This document shows positions 34,283-42,618 of a stretch of 64,000 bases of DNA, in pieces; position 1 is the stretch's first letter; every line of letters begins with the position of its first letter. A program made the position numbers and the translations under genes. Below the pieces are notes generated by a model that was given only the letters and a program-made list of their open reading frames with translations, ran no database searches and was not told the origin of the DNA. Source of the stretch: an uncultured Clostridia bacterium (GTDB lineage Bacteria; Bacillota; Clostridia; Oscillospirales; Ruminococcaceae); contig CALWZE010000060.1 in assembly GCA_944385925.1 (NCBI GenBank), positions 1 to 64,000 on the forward strand, read 5' to 3'.

Positions 34283-34537
34283 ATGTCGTCTTACGAGCCC
34301 ACAATGACCTTTTCGCTGTCCCAGGCGAAGGATGAAGAAATCCGCAGAAAGCTTAAGGAAGTCAGCGACGCGCTGAAGGAAAAGGGTTATAATCCCGTCA
34401 GCCAGATCGTCGGATACATTCTCTCCGAGGACCCGACCTATATCACCACGAACAAAAATGCGCGTTCTCTTATGCGCTCGATTGATCGGGACGACATGCT
34501 GCGCGCAATGGTGCGTGTTTTTCTGCAGGAGGATTGA
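34283..34537 (+). CDS. ireB: IreB family regulatory phosphoprotein (UPF0297)
   Basis: An 84-residue protein. IreB in Enterococcus is phosphorylated by the PASTA kinase IreK and modulates wall-stress resistance. The conserved core includes VSDALKEKGYNPVSQIVGYI (about 28-47) and SEDPTYIT. Thr residues at the N-terminus (PTMTF) match the phosphorylated region. AAAGGAG lies 6 nt before the ATG at 34283; an upstream in-frame start lacks a ribosome site. The usual neighbour ruvX is absent; a small conserved protein follows. Confidence 0.93.
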   Translation: MSSYEPTMTFSLSQAKDEEIRRKLKEVSDALKEKGYNPVSQIVGYILSEDPTYITTNKNARSLMRSIDRDDMLRAMVRVFLQED

Positions 34538-34575
34538 TTCCAGTACGATTAATAAGTCAGGTATCGGAGGATTGA

Positions 34576-34863
34576 ATGGAAATGGCAGATCAGCTTACTT
34601 ATAAAGGAAAGCCGCTTGTACGCTGCAATAATGAAATTTATTATGGGAACCCTTCAGACAGCCATGTTGTATTTATTCAGATTTTGAGTACCCAGGAAAA
34701 GGACGGCGTTCAGGTGCCCAACAAGGTTCATGTGCAGCTGCTGTCCAACGACCCGACCCTCGGGCCCAATGCGCGCATTATCAAATCGAGTGAAAAAACC
34801 GGGCTTTACAGCGCGTTGGATATCGGTCATATCTGGCTGGAGCGCGCGCTTTCCGGTAAATAA
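34576..34863 (+). CDS. Small conserved protein of unknown function
   Basis: A 95-residue soluble protein, beta-rich in appearance (KPLVRCNNEIYYG, HVVFIQILST, NKVHVQLLS). No domain is recognised. GGAGG lies 5 nt before the ATG, and it follows ireB by 38 nt with a shared terminator, so it is in the same transcript. It occupies the position usually held by ruvX in the ireB cluster, but does not resemble that nuclease. Confidence 0.7.
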   Translation: MEMADQLTYKGKPLVRCNNEIYYGNPSDSHVVFIQILSTQEKDGVQVPNKVHVQLLSNDPTLGPNARIIKSSEKTGLYSALDIGHIWLERALSGK

Positions 34864-34892
34864 ACCGGTTTTCCGGCAACAACAAGCAGTTT

Positions 34893-34930
34893 AAAAGCCG
34901 GCGGCAAATTTGCCGCCGGCTTTTGTTTGC
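34893..34930 (+). terminator. Terminator after the ireB unit
   Basis: A 16-bp perfect inverted repeat (34893-34924) followed by GTTTGC. Confidence 0.92.
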
Positions 34931-35180
34931 TGAAAATCACCGATCTAAGCAGTTTTAAAAAACTTATTTCTATCGCTCGGATATCAAAAACAAAAAAATT
35001 AAACCTAAACAAATATAACCACGAGAATAAACAAAAAGCAATTTCAAGGCCAAAAGAAAGCAATCAAAAAAGTTTCCTGCACAAAGTAAAACTTGAAAAT
35101 AAGATTAATCCCAGACAGCTATCAAGCCGGACTAATCTGACATCATTCAGTCGCCGGCAAAATCGTGTTTGTCCACATAT

Positions 35181-35215
35181 AAAATCCCCCGGTTCCGTCG
35201 GGGGATTTTACTGTT
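35181..35215. terminator. Second terminator-like hairpin, direction unclear
   Basis: An 11-bp perfect stem AAAATCCCCCG/CGGGGGATTTT (35181-35191 with 35199-35209) with a 7-nt loop; it may serve asnB on the minus strand, although it is about 345 bp from the stop, or a plus transcript. Confidence 0.5.
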
Positions 35216-35553
35216 ATTTACTTTTACATAGCGCCCAGACTTAGCACGGGAATGCGCACCTGCTTTGATTCAAAAATCCATCAAAAAACCATTTTAAGCA
35301 ATTTCAAAATCAAGTCGATTTTCGTATGATTCAATATAGCCGCCTTTGCAGACAACCCTCAGAATACTTTAAAAGGCTGCATTGCCTTGTTTTTTTATAT
35401 GCTTGCCAGTAAAAGTTCTTTCAGAACTTTCCGCTCCCCGGCTCAAGACGCAGCCCGGCCGGTTTGAGCGGCGATTAACGGCAAAGCGCCAGAAAATCAT
35501 CCGGCGGCCGCTTTCTGTGCTCTGCAATCTGCGCTGACGGCCCTGCGCATTAA

Positions 35554-37131
35554 TCAGATTCCGCTCGCGCCGTAGTTTGACAATACACGTGCGGACGGGT
35601 CGTCTACCTGACAACCTTCCCATTCCTTGTTCGGCATCCAGAAATCCACGATCATGCCGCTCTGGCCGGGATAATATTTCTCGAAGAGTTCCCGATACAA
35701 CAAAGATTCCTTGGTGAACGGGGTTGCGTGGGTGAAGCGTTTGCGCTTTTCTTCAAACTCCTGATCCGTATAGGTATCCTCTGCCAATGCCTTGAGATGA
35801 TCGACCATCGAGTGCCCGACAGCATCGCTGAAAGCCGCTTTTTCCCGCCACAAAATCTCCTGCGGCAGGTAATCCCCCTCAAAGGCACGCCGAAGGAGAT
35901 ATTTGCCCTTACCGTAAACGTTCATCTTCTTTTCAGGATCAATCGAAAGGACATATTCCACAAAATCCAGGTCACCAAAAGGCACGCGTGCTTCCAGTGA
36001 ATTCACCGATATACACCGGTCAGCCCGAAGCACATCATACATATGCAGTTCCCTGACACGTTTCTCACTTTCCTGCTGAAACGCCTGCGCATCGGGCGCG
36101 AAATCGGTATATTTGTAGCCAAACAGTTCATCGCTTATCTCACCGGTTAACAGAACGCGGACGTCGGTTTGCTCGTGGATAGCTTTGCAGACCAGATACA
36201 TGCCGATGCTTGCCCGGATGGTCGTGATGTCGTAGGTCGCGAGCAGCTCGACGACCGGCTCAAGCGCCGCGAGCACGTCTTCTTTTGTAATAATGACTTC
36301 GGTATGATCAGAGCCAATATAGTCCGCAACCTGGCGGGCATATTTAAGATCGATCGCGTCCTCGCTCATGCCGATGGAGAAGGTGCGGATCGGTTTTTTC
36401 AATATCCGCGCCGCCACCGCGCAGACGAGCGAGCTGTCCAATCCCCCGCTGAGCAGGAATCCGAGCGGCGCATCCGCGTCCAGCCGCTTCTCAATACCGG
36501 TGACCAGCTTGTCGTAGATTTTGCGGCAAACTGTATCCAGATCATCAAAGCAAACCGGCTGTTTGCGGGTCACATCGCGATAGCAGACAAACTGTCCGTC
36601 GCAGTAATAGTTTCCCGGCGGGAAGGGAAAAATCTCCTGACAAAGCGAAACCAGGTTTTTCGGTTCTGAGGCAAAAATAATTTTTCCATCCTTGCCATAA
36701 CCGTAATAAAGCGGCCGAATACCAATCGGGTCACGAGCCGCGATAAAGCGCTTTGTATGGCCGTCATAAAGGATCAGCGCAAATTCCGCGTCCAGCATTT
36801 TGAACATTTCCAGGCCGTATTCCCGGTACAGCGGCAGAAGCAGTTCACAATCAGAATCGCTTTTGAAGCTGTACTTTGCTTCCAACTGTTTTTTCAGCTT
36901 TCTGAATCCATAAAGCTCTCCGTTGCAAACCACCGCGTCGCCGTCCAATTCGAACGGCTGCATTCCGCTTTCTTCCAAGCCCATAATTGCCAGGCGATGG
37001 AAGAACAGCCAGCCGCTGCCCACAGCAAGTTGCCGGCTCATATCCGGACCCCGGGATTCGGTGCGCGCAAAAGCCTCAAGCATCTCGGTCAATTCATAGC
37101 AGTCAGACGTAAATCCCATGATAGAACACAT
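35554..37131 (-). CDS. asnB: Asparagine synthase (glutamine-hydrolysing)
   Basis: Makes asparagine from aspartate, ATP and glutamine. The 525-residue protein starts MCSIMGF, so Cys2 becomes the N-terminal nucleophile of the class II glutaminase domain (2-190); this fixes the start at 37131, with GGAGGTG 9 nt upstream, four codons after an alternative. The synthetase domain (about 205-500) has the PP-loop SGGLDSS (about 232-238) and the GEISDELFGYK motif. A T-box leader with an Asn specifier controls it. Confidence 0.94.
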   Translation of the reverse strand: MCSIMGFTSDCYELTEMLEAFARTESRGPDMSRQLAVGSGWLFFHRLAIMGLEESGMQPFELDGDAVVCNGELYGFRKLKKQLEAKYSFKSDSDCELLLPLYREYGLEMFKMLDAEFALILYDGHTKRFIAARDPIGIRPLYYGYGKDGKIIFASEPKNLVSLCQEIFPFPPGNYYCDGQFVCYRDVTRKQPVCFDDLDTVCRKIYDKLVTGIEKRLDADAPLGFLLSGGLDSSLVCAVAARILKKPIRTFSIGMSEDAIDLKYARQVADYIGSDHTEVIITKEDVLAALEPVVELLATYDITTIRASIGMYLVCKAIHEQTDVRVLLTGEISDELFGYKYTDFAPDAQAFQQESEKRVRELHMYDVLRADRCISVNSLEARVPFGDLDFVEYVLSIDPEKKMNVYGKGKYLLRRAFEGDYLPQEILWREKAAFSDAVGHSMVDHLKALAEDTYTDQEFEEKRKRFTHATPFTKESLLYRELFEKYYPGQSGMIVDFWMPNKEWEGCQVDDPSARVLSNYGASGI

Positions 37132-37156
37132 AATAAAAAGCACCTCCGAAAAATAA

Positions 37157-37425
37157 TAAACAGCGAATCGTCTTAGGACGAATCGCTGTAATCCGTGGTG
37201 CCACCTAACTTACCGTTCTGCCAGAAAACGGTCACTTTTTCAGCTTCTAACAAAGCCTGAGCGAATAACGCCCGCCCGCGTCTCCCTTACTGACGGCCTT
37301 AAAGACCGCGTTCTGTTTGCTGCTCCAAAGTGTTCTTCGCCACAGTCTCAGTACAGGCATTCCACCAATCTGCCCGCTCTCTGGAAAGAGGGTCTGCGGT
37401 TACTTTTCTTTATCAACGCATTTAA
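37157..37425 (-). ncRNA. T-box riboswitch (tRNA-Asn) upstream of asnB
   Basis: On the minus strand the leader has the specifier segment GAAG-AAC-AC (AAC at 37332-37334, an Asn codon), in the same context as the Phe specifier of the pheST leader. It also has a T-box sequence AAGTTAGGTGGCACCACGG (37193-37212) and a terminator hairpin (about 37159-37190; 13-bp stem with one mismatch) followed by TTATTATTTTT. Confidence 0.88.
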
Positions 37426-37442
37426 ATTATTAATTTTTTGTT

Positions 37443-37471
37443 ATTTTAATGCAAAAAGATCTCTCTGTCAA
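37443..37471 (-). promoter_or_regulatory. Promoter of the asnB T-box transcript
   Basis: Minus strand TTGACA (37466-37471), 17-nt spacer, TAAAAT (37443-37448). Confidence 0.87.
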
Positions 37472-37813
37472 TAGATTTTCTCAATTTAATTTGCTACCTT
37501 GCTAAAATATTAATCTTCTTTATCGTGAATTACTCCCGTCAAACTACGCCGGAAATTCTTTCGCCAATTTTTCTCAGACCAAGACATAATCACGTGAAAG
37601 TTTCCACCGAGGCGCTCCATACACGCAATCCTTCTGTTTCTGAACAATCTGCTGTCCTTTTGGGTTATTTGGCAGCATCTTCAAACGGGCAGCAACGCAA
37701 AGCACATTGAACAAACAACAGGTAATCATAAAAGCTGACATTGCCGAAGCCATACGCATCTATAAGTGAGGAACCCGGAATACAAAGCATTTTTAAAGTA
37801 TCCTAAATAATAA
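37472..37813. other. Intergenic region, no gene recognised
   Basis: About 340 bp between the SGNH gene terminator and the asnB promoter. Short open frames lack ribosome sites. Confidence 0.5.
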
Positions 37814-37845
37814 GGCAGTCCCCCCGGCTGCGCCGAGGGACTGTC
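37800..37845 (-). terminator. Terminator after the SGNH gene
   Basis: A roughly 14-bp imperfect stem (37814-37828 with 37832-37845); the minus strand continues CTTATTATTT. Confidence 0.78.
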
Positions 37846-37869
37846 TCAAAATTGCTTATTCCTATAACT

Positions 37870-40059
37870 TCAAGGATTTTGCGCGCCTTCATCAGGAGGA
37901 GTGTTTCCTCCTCCTTCGGATTCGGTTACAGGTTTATCCCGCTGCTGTGTGGCGCCGCATCCGGAACAGGTTTGCTGTTCCTTTCCGTTGCCGATGTCGA
38001 CCCACTCGCCCCAGGTATGCGCACCCTGGCTCGGATTCGGGATCTTCTGCGTTTCGGTTCTGCCGCAAAGCTTACAGGTCCGTGTCTGTGTAACCTCAGC
38101 TGCACAGGATGCCTGCCCCGCATCCGTCACCCAGCCGCTGCCCCAATCGTGGGAAGTCGGCGAAGGATTCGCGACCGTCTGCGTCTCTTTCTTGCCGCAG
38201 TTTTTGCAGGTTCTGGTCTGTGTAATTGACTCTGCGCAGGAAGCCTGCCCCGGATCAGTTGTCCAGCCGCTGCCCCAATCATGCGCTGTTGCCGACGGAT
38301 TCTTGGCGGTTTGGGTCTCGGTTTTGCCGCAAACCTTGCATTTGCGTGTCTGGTTTATGGTTTCCGCACAGGAAGCCTGCCCTGCATCGGTAACCCATCC
38401 TTCACCGGCCGCGCTCCAGGTATGTTTGCCGGTAGCAGGTTTATTCGGGTCTTCAATCGTCTGTACAGCACCGCAAACTTTACATTTCTGTTCCTTGGTA
38501 CCCGCCTTGCCGCAGGTCGCCTCGGTCACCTTTCCGGTATCTTCCCAAGTGTGTGTTTCACAGGTCGGAACCGGATACATCGTTACGGTAAAGACGAACT
38601 CCGCAGAGTTCTTCGTGCTGCTGATTACAACATAGCTTCCCTCCACAGGCGTACCCTTCTGGGCAAGGTAAGCTGTGTACAAACTGTTTGCCCAGTTTAT
38701 CTCTGTTCCCGCTTCAGCGTCGTAAGGTACCGTAAATGTCCAGGTTGTTGCCGTAGTTGTACCGGTGCCGCTCTTGCAGCCGGCCGCAACAAACTGCTTG
38801 ACTGCCTCACTTGCAACAAGAGCCGGATCAAATTCGGCGCCTTCTTCGACCTCCTGCTTTGGCGGGGCAACCTGGTTCGGTATATCACCAATAGGCTTCG
38901 GTCTTGTGTCCTCCACAATATGCGCATGGGTGCGTACATATTTAAAGAACATATCGAAGCCCTTTTCGGTCAGGTGAATGCCATCCGAATAGATGTAATC
39001 CGGTTTGATGTAGCTGTTGGAGCCTTTCAGGACTTCGCTGGTGTCCAGATAGGTATACCCCTCGTCGCGCGCAAGATCGATCAGGGCATGGTTGTATTCG
39101 TCCACCGTCTCCTGCTTCAAAGCCTTGTTGGAGCGATTTTCTCCAAGCGGCGGTATGGCACAGATAATGATATCGCTATAACTGTACGCCTCGTGCAAGG
39201 CATCCAGCGCATCTTTGTAGTCCTCCGCGAACGCTTCGGCGTCGTTGGTCAGAAGATTGTTCGTTCCAAAGCAGATGATGATCCGACGCGGTTTCATCAT
39301 CGAAACAGCTTCGGTAATCGTAACCGGCTCGCTGTATCCTTCAAAATAAACGCTTTTGCTGCCGGTCACACCCTGTATTCCCATGGACTCGACGCCGATA
39401 ACGTTGTCATAATCCAGGAAACCGTACATGACGATCCGTGCAAAATTGCTGTCTCCGATAAACAGGGTTTCTTTCAGATATTCTTCGCCGGCGTCCTCGG
39501 TCTTGGTCAGCAGTGTACCTACATACTCGCTCTCGTCGACAAAGGAATAATTGTCCTCGATGGCGTTCTGCACTTCATTCTCATCGACTTTTCCCGCAAG
39601 CGGATCATCACTTGCTCCGCCGCTCGCAATCAGCCAGATAATCAGCGCAAGGACAGCAACCAAAACAACTGCACCGGCAATCAGAATCACCTTATTACCC
39701 GTAGAAGCTTGAATCCACCGCTTGAATTTTGCACCGAAAGTCTGCTTACGTTTTGTTCGGGTTCGAACAACCGGCTTTTCCTCAAACACATCCTGCTGCG
39801 TGAGTTCCGTCTCGTCCTCATAGCCCAGCTCATACGCTGTGCGGCTTTCGTGCTCAGACAAAGCAGCGCTTTCCTCATCCGCAAACGGATCAAAAAAGCC
39901 CGCTTCATCCAGCGCACCGCTGGACGATCCATCGCTTACTTCGGAATCCTGCCACCCGGAAACGCCATTTGAAAAATCCAGCTGCTGTGTAGCGTCCGGA
40001 TCCTCTTTATGTTTTCCGTTAAAATCCGGATAATTTCCGGCCTTGAATACATTTTTCAT
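37870..40059 (-). CDS. Membrane-anchored SGNH/GDSL hydrolase with C-terminal Cys-rich repeats
   Basis: A 729-residue protein: an acidic cytoplasmic region (1-120), a membrane helix (about 122-147), an extracytoplasmic SGNH hydrolase domain (about 195-380), a second domain (about 405-500) and a repeat tail (503-710). SGNH residues are visible: GDSN (202-205, nucleophile Ser204), GTNN (265-268), and SDGIH (358-362, Asp359 and His362). The tail has five H-[TD]-W units, two of exactly 44 residues, each with ASC or a single Cys plus a CxxCG pair; the last is shortened. The ATG at 40059 follows AAAGGG; two earlier in-frame starts fit less well. The likely role is deacylation of a wall or surface glycan, which is inference. 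It is a single-gene unit with its own terminator. Confidence 0.85.
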   Translation of the reverse strand: MKNVFKAGNYPDFNGKHKEDPDATQQLDFSNGVSGWQDSEVSDGSSSGALDEAGFFDPFADEESAALSEHESRTAYELGYEDETELTQQDVFEEKPVVRTRTKRKQTFGAKFKRWIQASTGNKVILIAGAVVLVAVLALIIWLIASGGASDDPLAGKVDENEVQNAIEDNYSFVDESEYVGTLLTKTEDAGEEYLKETLFIGDSNFARIVMYGFLDYDNVIGVESMGIQGVTGSKSVYFEGYSEPVTITEAVSMMKPRRIIICFGTNNLLTNDAEAFAEDYKDALDALHEAYSYSDIIICAIPPLGENRSNKALKQETVDEYNHALIDLARDEGYTYLDTSEVLKGSNSYIKPDYIYSDGIHLTEKGFDMFFKYVRTHAHIVEDTRPKPIGDIPNQVAPPKQEVEEGAEFDPALVASEAVKQFVAAGCKSGTGTTTATTWTFTVPYDAEAGTEINWANSLYTAYLAQKGTPVEGSYVVISSTKNSAEFVFTVTMYPVPTCETHTWEDTGKVTEATCGKAGTKEQKCKVCGAVQTIEDPNKPATGKHTWSAAGEGWVTDAGQASCAETINQTRKCKVCGKTETQTAKNPSATAHDWGSGWTTDPGQASCAESITQTRTCKNCGKKETQTVANPSPTSHDWGSGWVTDAGQASCAAEVTQTRTCKLCGRTETQKIPNPSQGAHTWGEWVDIGNGKEQQTCSGCGATQQRDKPVTESEGGGNTPPDEGAQNP
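37930..38553 (-). repeat. Tandem Cys-repeat region in the SGNH gene
   Basis: Five tandem units of about 44 codons (residues 503-710), each starting HTW or HDW, containing GQASCAE...TQTRxC and KxCGxxETQ. The middle two are near-identical. Confidence 0.88.
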
Positions 40060-40144
40060 GATCATCGACCCTTTGCGTTTTTCGGAATCTGCGATTCCTT
40101 GATACAAGGTACGACGCCGCATTTAACGGCGTGATCCTCAAAAT

Positions 40145-40184
40145 GATAAAAAAAGGAGCAGACCGGCAGCGATCTGCTCCCTTT
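40145..40184 (-). terminator. Terminator after the CD1247-type gene
   Basis: A stem AGGAGCAGA/TCTGCTCC (40152-40162 with 40173-40183); the minus strand continues CTTTTTTTATCA. Confidence 0.88.
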
Positions 40185-40192
40185 GCGACAAC

Positions 40193-40666
40193 TTACTCTT
40201 CGTCCTCGTGATCGTGTCCGCAGCAGCAGCCTTCGTCGCCGCAATCGCAGTCGTCATCACAGTCACAGTCAAAATCAAACTCCAGCTTTTCGCCGCAGTT
40301 GGGGCAATCAATGTCTCCCTGAAGGAGGGTATCCTCATCAATGCAGACTGTGTTCCCACATTTCGGGCAGGTCACATCGTACATATAGACGTCATCGTCT
40401 GCGTCGTCCCTGTCATCGCAGTCGCAGTCGTCGCAGCACTCATACAGCTCGTCGAGATCTTCGTTGATTGCGTTGACCTCTTCATAAAGAGAATCGATCT
40501 CGTCATAAGCCGCAGACAGGTCGTCATCGATCTCGGTGATGTTCTCCGCAACCTGGCTGAGCACTTCCACCATCGCATCGAGGATCTTCTGCTGCTTCGG
40601 CTCAAGACCAAGCTCGCTGCCTTCAATGAGTCCTTTCAGGAACGCAACCTTTTCACTCAGATTCAT
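40193..40666 (-). CDS. CD1247-type protein with zinc ribbon and Cys/Asp-rich tail
   Basis: A 157-residue protein. The N-terminus (1-75), MNLSEKVAFLKGLIEGSEL then a coiled coil, matches the CD1247 N-terminal domain found next to efp in Clostridia. A zinc ribbon uses CPKC (100-103) and CPNC (121-124). Two Cys/Asp-rich stretches flank it: ECCDDCDCDDRDDADDD (76-92) and a tail (133-157) with Cys at 134, 136, 140, 142, 147, 148 and 149, and His at 151 and 153. Metal binding is a reasonable guess; no function is known. The ATG at 40666 follows AAAGGAG. It shares a transcript with efp (19-bp gap). Confidence 0.88.
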   Translation of the reverse strand: MNLSEKVAFLKGLIEGSELGLEPKQQKILDAMVEVLSQVAENITEIDDDLSAAYDEIDSLYEEVNAINEDLDELYECCDDCDCDDRDDADDDVYMYDVTCPKCGNTVCIDEDTLLQGDIDCPNCGEKLEFDFDCDCDDDCDCGDEGCCCGHDHEDEE

Positions 40667-40685
40667 TTTTTCTCCTTTCGGCCAA

Positions 40686-41249
40686 TCAGCCCTGTACACG
40701 GCCCATATACTCGCCCGTGCGCGTGTCGATCTGAATAATCTCGCCCTCGTTGATGAACAGCGGAACGCGAACCTCTGCCCCTGTCTCTACAGTGGCGGGT
40801 TTGAGGGTATTTGTTGCAGTATTGCCCTTAACGCCCGGCTCGGTCGCGGTTACTTTCAGCTCAACAAAGTTGGGCGCTTCCATGCCGAACACCTTGCCTT
40901 TGTAGGACAGGATCTTAACGGTCATGTCCTCCTTGACAAACTTAAAGCTTTCGGGCAGATCCGCTTCGGCGATCGGTACCTGCTCATAGGTCTCGTTATC
41001 CATGAAATAATACATATCGCCGTCATTATAAGAATAGGACATATCGCGGCGGTCGATATAGGCATTTTCAAACTTGTCGGTCGGGTTATAAGTGCGCTCG
41101 ACGACCGCGCCAGAAATCACGTTGCGGATCTTGGTGCGGACAAACGCCGCGCCCTTGCCCGGCTTAACATGCTGGAACTCGATTATCTGAAAGACGTTGC
41201 CGTCCTCCTCAAAAGTCACACCGTTTCTGAAATCACCGGCAGAAATCAT
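40686..41249 (-). CDS. efp: Elongation factor P
   Basis: EF-P relieves ribosome stalling at polyproline stretches. The 187-residue protein has three OB-like domains, with the first-domain loop [10 protein letters not shown] (27-36) bearing Lys32, the residue modified in other bacteria. The C-terminus ends [10 protein letters not shown]. The modification enzyme is not in this window. It sits between a CD1247-type gene and an M24 peptidase gene, a conserved Clostridial order. Confidence 0.97.
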   Translation of the reverse strand: MISAGDFRNGVTFEEDGNVFQIIEFQHVKPGKGAAFVRTKIRNVISGAVVERTYNPTDKFENAYIDRRDMSYSYNDGDMYYFMDNETYEQVPIAEADLPESFKFVKEDMTVKILSYKGKVFGMEAPNFVELKVTATEPGVKGNTATNTLKPATVETGAEVRVPLFINEGEIIQIDTRTGEYMGRVQG

Positions 41250-41543
41250 AAATCACTAACTCCTTACTTAATCTTTGTATCTGAATAATTTTACCATAGC
41301 GCACCCATGAGAATCAAGGGCAAAAGCGCGAAAAAGAAGAGATAACATGTGTTTAAAGTGTTATACCCTAACTCTAATAGATAAGCCTTGCCATTAAAAT
41401 CTATATGAGTCTGTAACAACATGCAGTTTTAACATCTGTCATTATGTTTACAAGCAATAAACGTCTATTAAGCCACGGCAAGATTAACTCTTTTATTATC
41501 AATCCGGGTCTTATACCATTTAAAAATTCTGCCCATCGTTTCC
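41250..41543. other. Intergenic region upstream of efp
   Basis: About 290 bp, AT-rich, after the M24 peptidase gene. No clear terminator, promoter or gene is seen. Confidence 0.5.
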
Positions 41544-42614
41544 TCACAGAATAATCAATTCCGTCGGGCTCGCGGTCAGGTCTGTACAGCCGCCGTCGTG
41601 CAGCAGCACCATATTCTCAATGCGCACCCCAAATTCGCCGGGGAGATAAACGCCCGGCTCAATGGTTACGAGGGAATTCTCCGGGAAAACATCCTCGCTT
41701 CCCTTGGATGCTCGCGGATTCTCGTGAATATCGATGCCGAGTGAATGGCCAAGACCATGTCCAAAGCAGTCGCCATATCCCGCCTGTGCGATTCTGTCGC
41801 GCGCAATTCCGTCCAGTTCCCGGCCGCTCATTCCTGCACGCGCAGCCGCTTTTGCCCTGTTATGCGCATCAAGCACCAGCTCGTAGATTTCCCGCTGTTT
41901 TGACGACGGCTCCCCAAGCGCTACGGTGCGGGTCATGTCCGAACAGTATCCATCCTTTTTCGCACCGAAATCCATCGTGATAAAGTCGCCGTTTTCCACC
42001 GGCTTGTCGGTCGGCACGCCGTGCGGCATACTGGAATTTTTGCCGCTGACCACAATCGTATTGAACGCAAAGCCGTCCGCACCGCGTTTGCGCATCGCGT
42101 ACTCCAGCTCCGCCGCGATTTCCCGCTCGGTCCTGCCCGGACGGATAAAGCCGCAGATCTCTTTAAACGCCGCGTCGGTAATGGCCTGTGCCGCCCGGAT
42201 GGCTGCGATTTCCGACTCCTCCTTTTGGGCGCGCAGTTTGAGGATCGCGCCGCTGAGCACTGCGGAGCACTCGTATTTGAGCTTTGCCTCCCGCAGGCCC
42301 TTTTTCAGCGACGCCAGCGTACCGATCGAGGTCTCATTTTCAACCAGCAGATGGTGGATATCCGCTTTCTGCAGCAATGCGCTCAGCTGGGCATACAGGC
42401 TTTCCATCCGCTCAACCCGGACGCCCTGCGCCTGCTTGCGCGCCGCTTCATCATAACGGGAATCCACAAACAGAACCGCGTCCGTCTCACTCACCAGAAG
42501 CGCCCCGGCGCTGGAGCGAAAATGGGTCAGATAAAAGCGGTGCGCGTCATTCTGCACCAGAGCCGCGCCGAAATTTTCCGGAAGCGCGGCGCGCAGTTTT
42601 TCAATTCTCGTCAT
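41544..42614 (-). CDS. M24 family aminopeptidase P / Xaa-Pro peptidase
   Basis: A 356-residue two-domain enzyme: a creatinase-like N-terminal domain (1-125) and the pita-bread M24 domain (about 130-350) that removes N-terminal residues before proline. Metal ligands are seen in MDFGA (Asp), SDMTRT (Asp), FGHGLGHSLG (His), TIEPGVY (Glu) and VRIENM (Glu). Placement upstream of efp fits a known link between proline-peptide metabolism and EF-P in Firmicutes. A TIM-barrel gene lies 4 nt upstream in the same unit. Confidence 0.93.
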   Translation of the reverse strand: MTRIEKLRAALPENFGAALVQNDAHRFYLTHFRSSAGALLVSETDAVLFVDSRYDEAARKQAQGVRVERMESLYAQLSALLQKADIHHLLVENETSIGTLASLKKGLREAKLKYECSAVLSGAILKLRAQKEESEIAAIRAAQAITDAAFKEICGFIRPGRTEREIAAELEYAMRKRGADGFAFNTIVVSGKNSSMPHGVPTDKPVENGDFITMDFGAKKDGYCSDMTRTVALGEPSSKQREIYELVLDAHNRAKAAARAGMSGRELDGIARDRIAQAGYGDCFGHGLGHSLGIDIHENPRASKGSEDVFPENSLVTIEPGVYLPGEFGVRIENMVLLHDGGCTDLTASPTELIIL

Positions 42615-42618
42615 CTTC

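Larger units (their letters stand above)
34864..35553. other. Intergenic region including an AT-rich stretch
   Basis: After a strong terminator (34893-34924) comes a distinctly A-rich stretch (about 34925-35150), unlike the surrounding coding DNA, then a second hairpin (35181-35209). A plus-strand open frame at 34927-35244 lacks a ribosome site and looks spurious. Confidence 0.5.

Noticed and set aside
34927..35244. A 105-codon plus-strand open frame in the A-rich island
   Set aside because: Its composition simply reflects A-rich DNA (Lys/Asn/Ser rich), it has no ribosome site, and it runs through a terminator hairpin.
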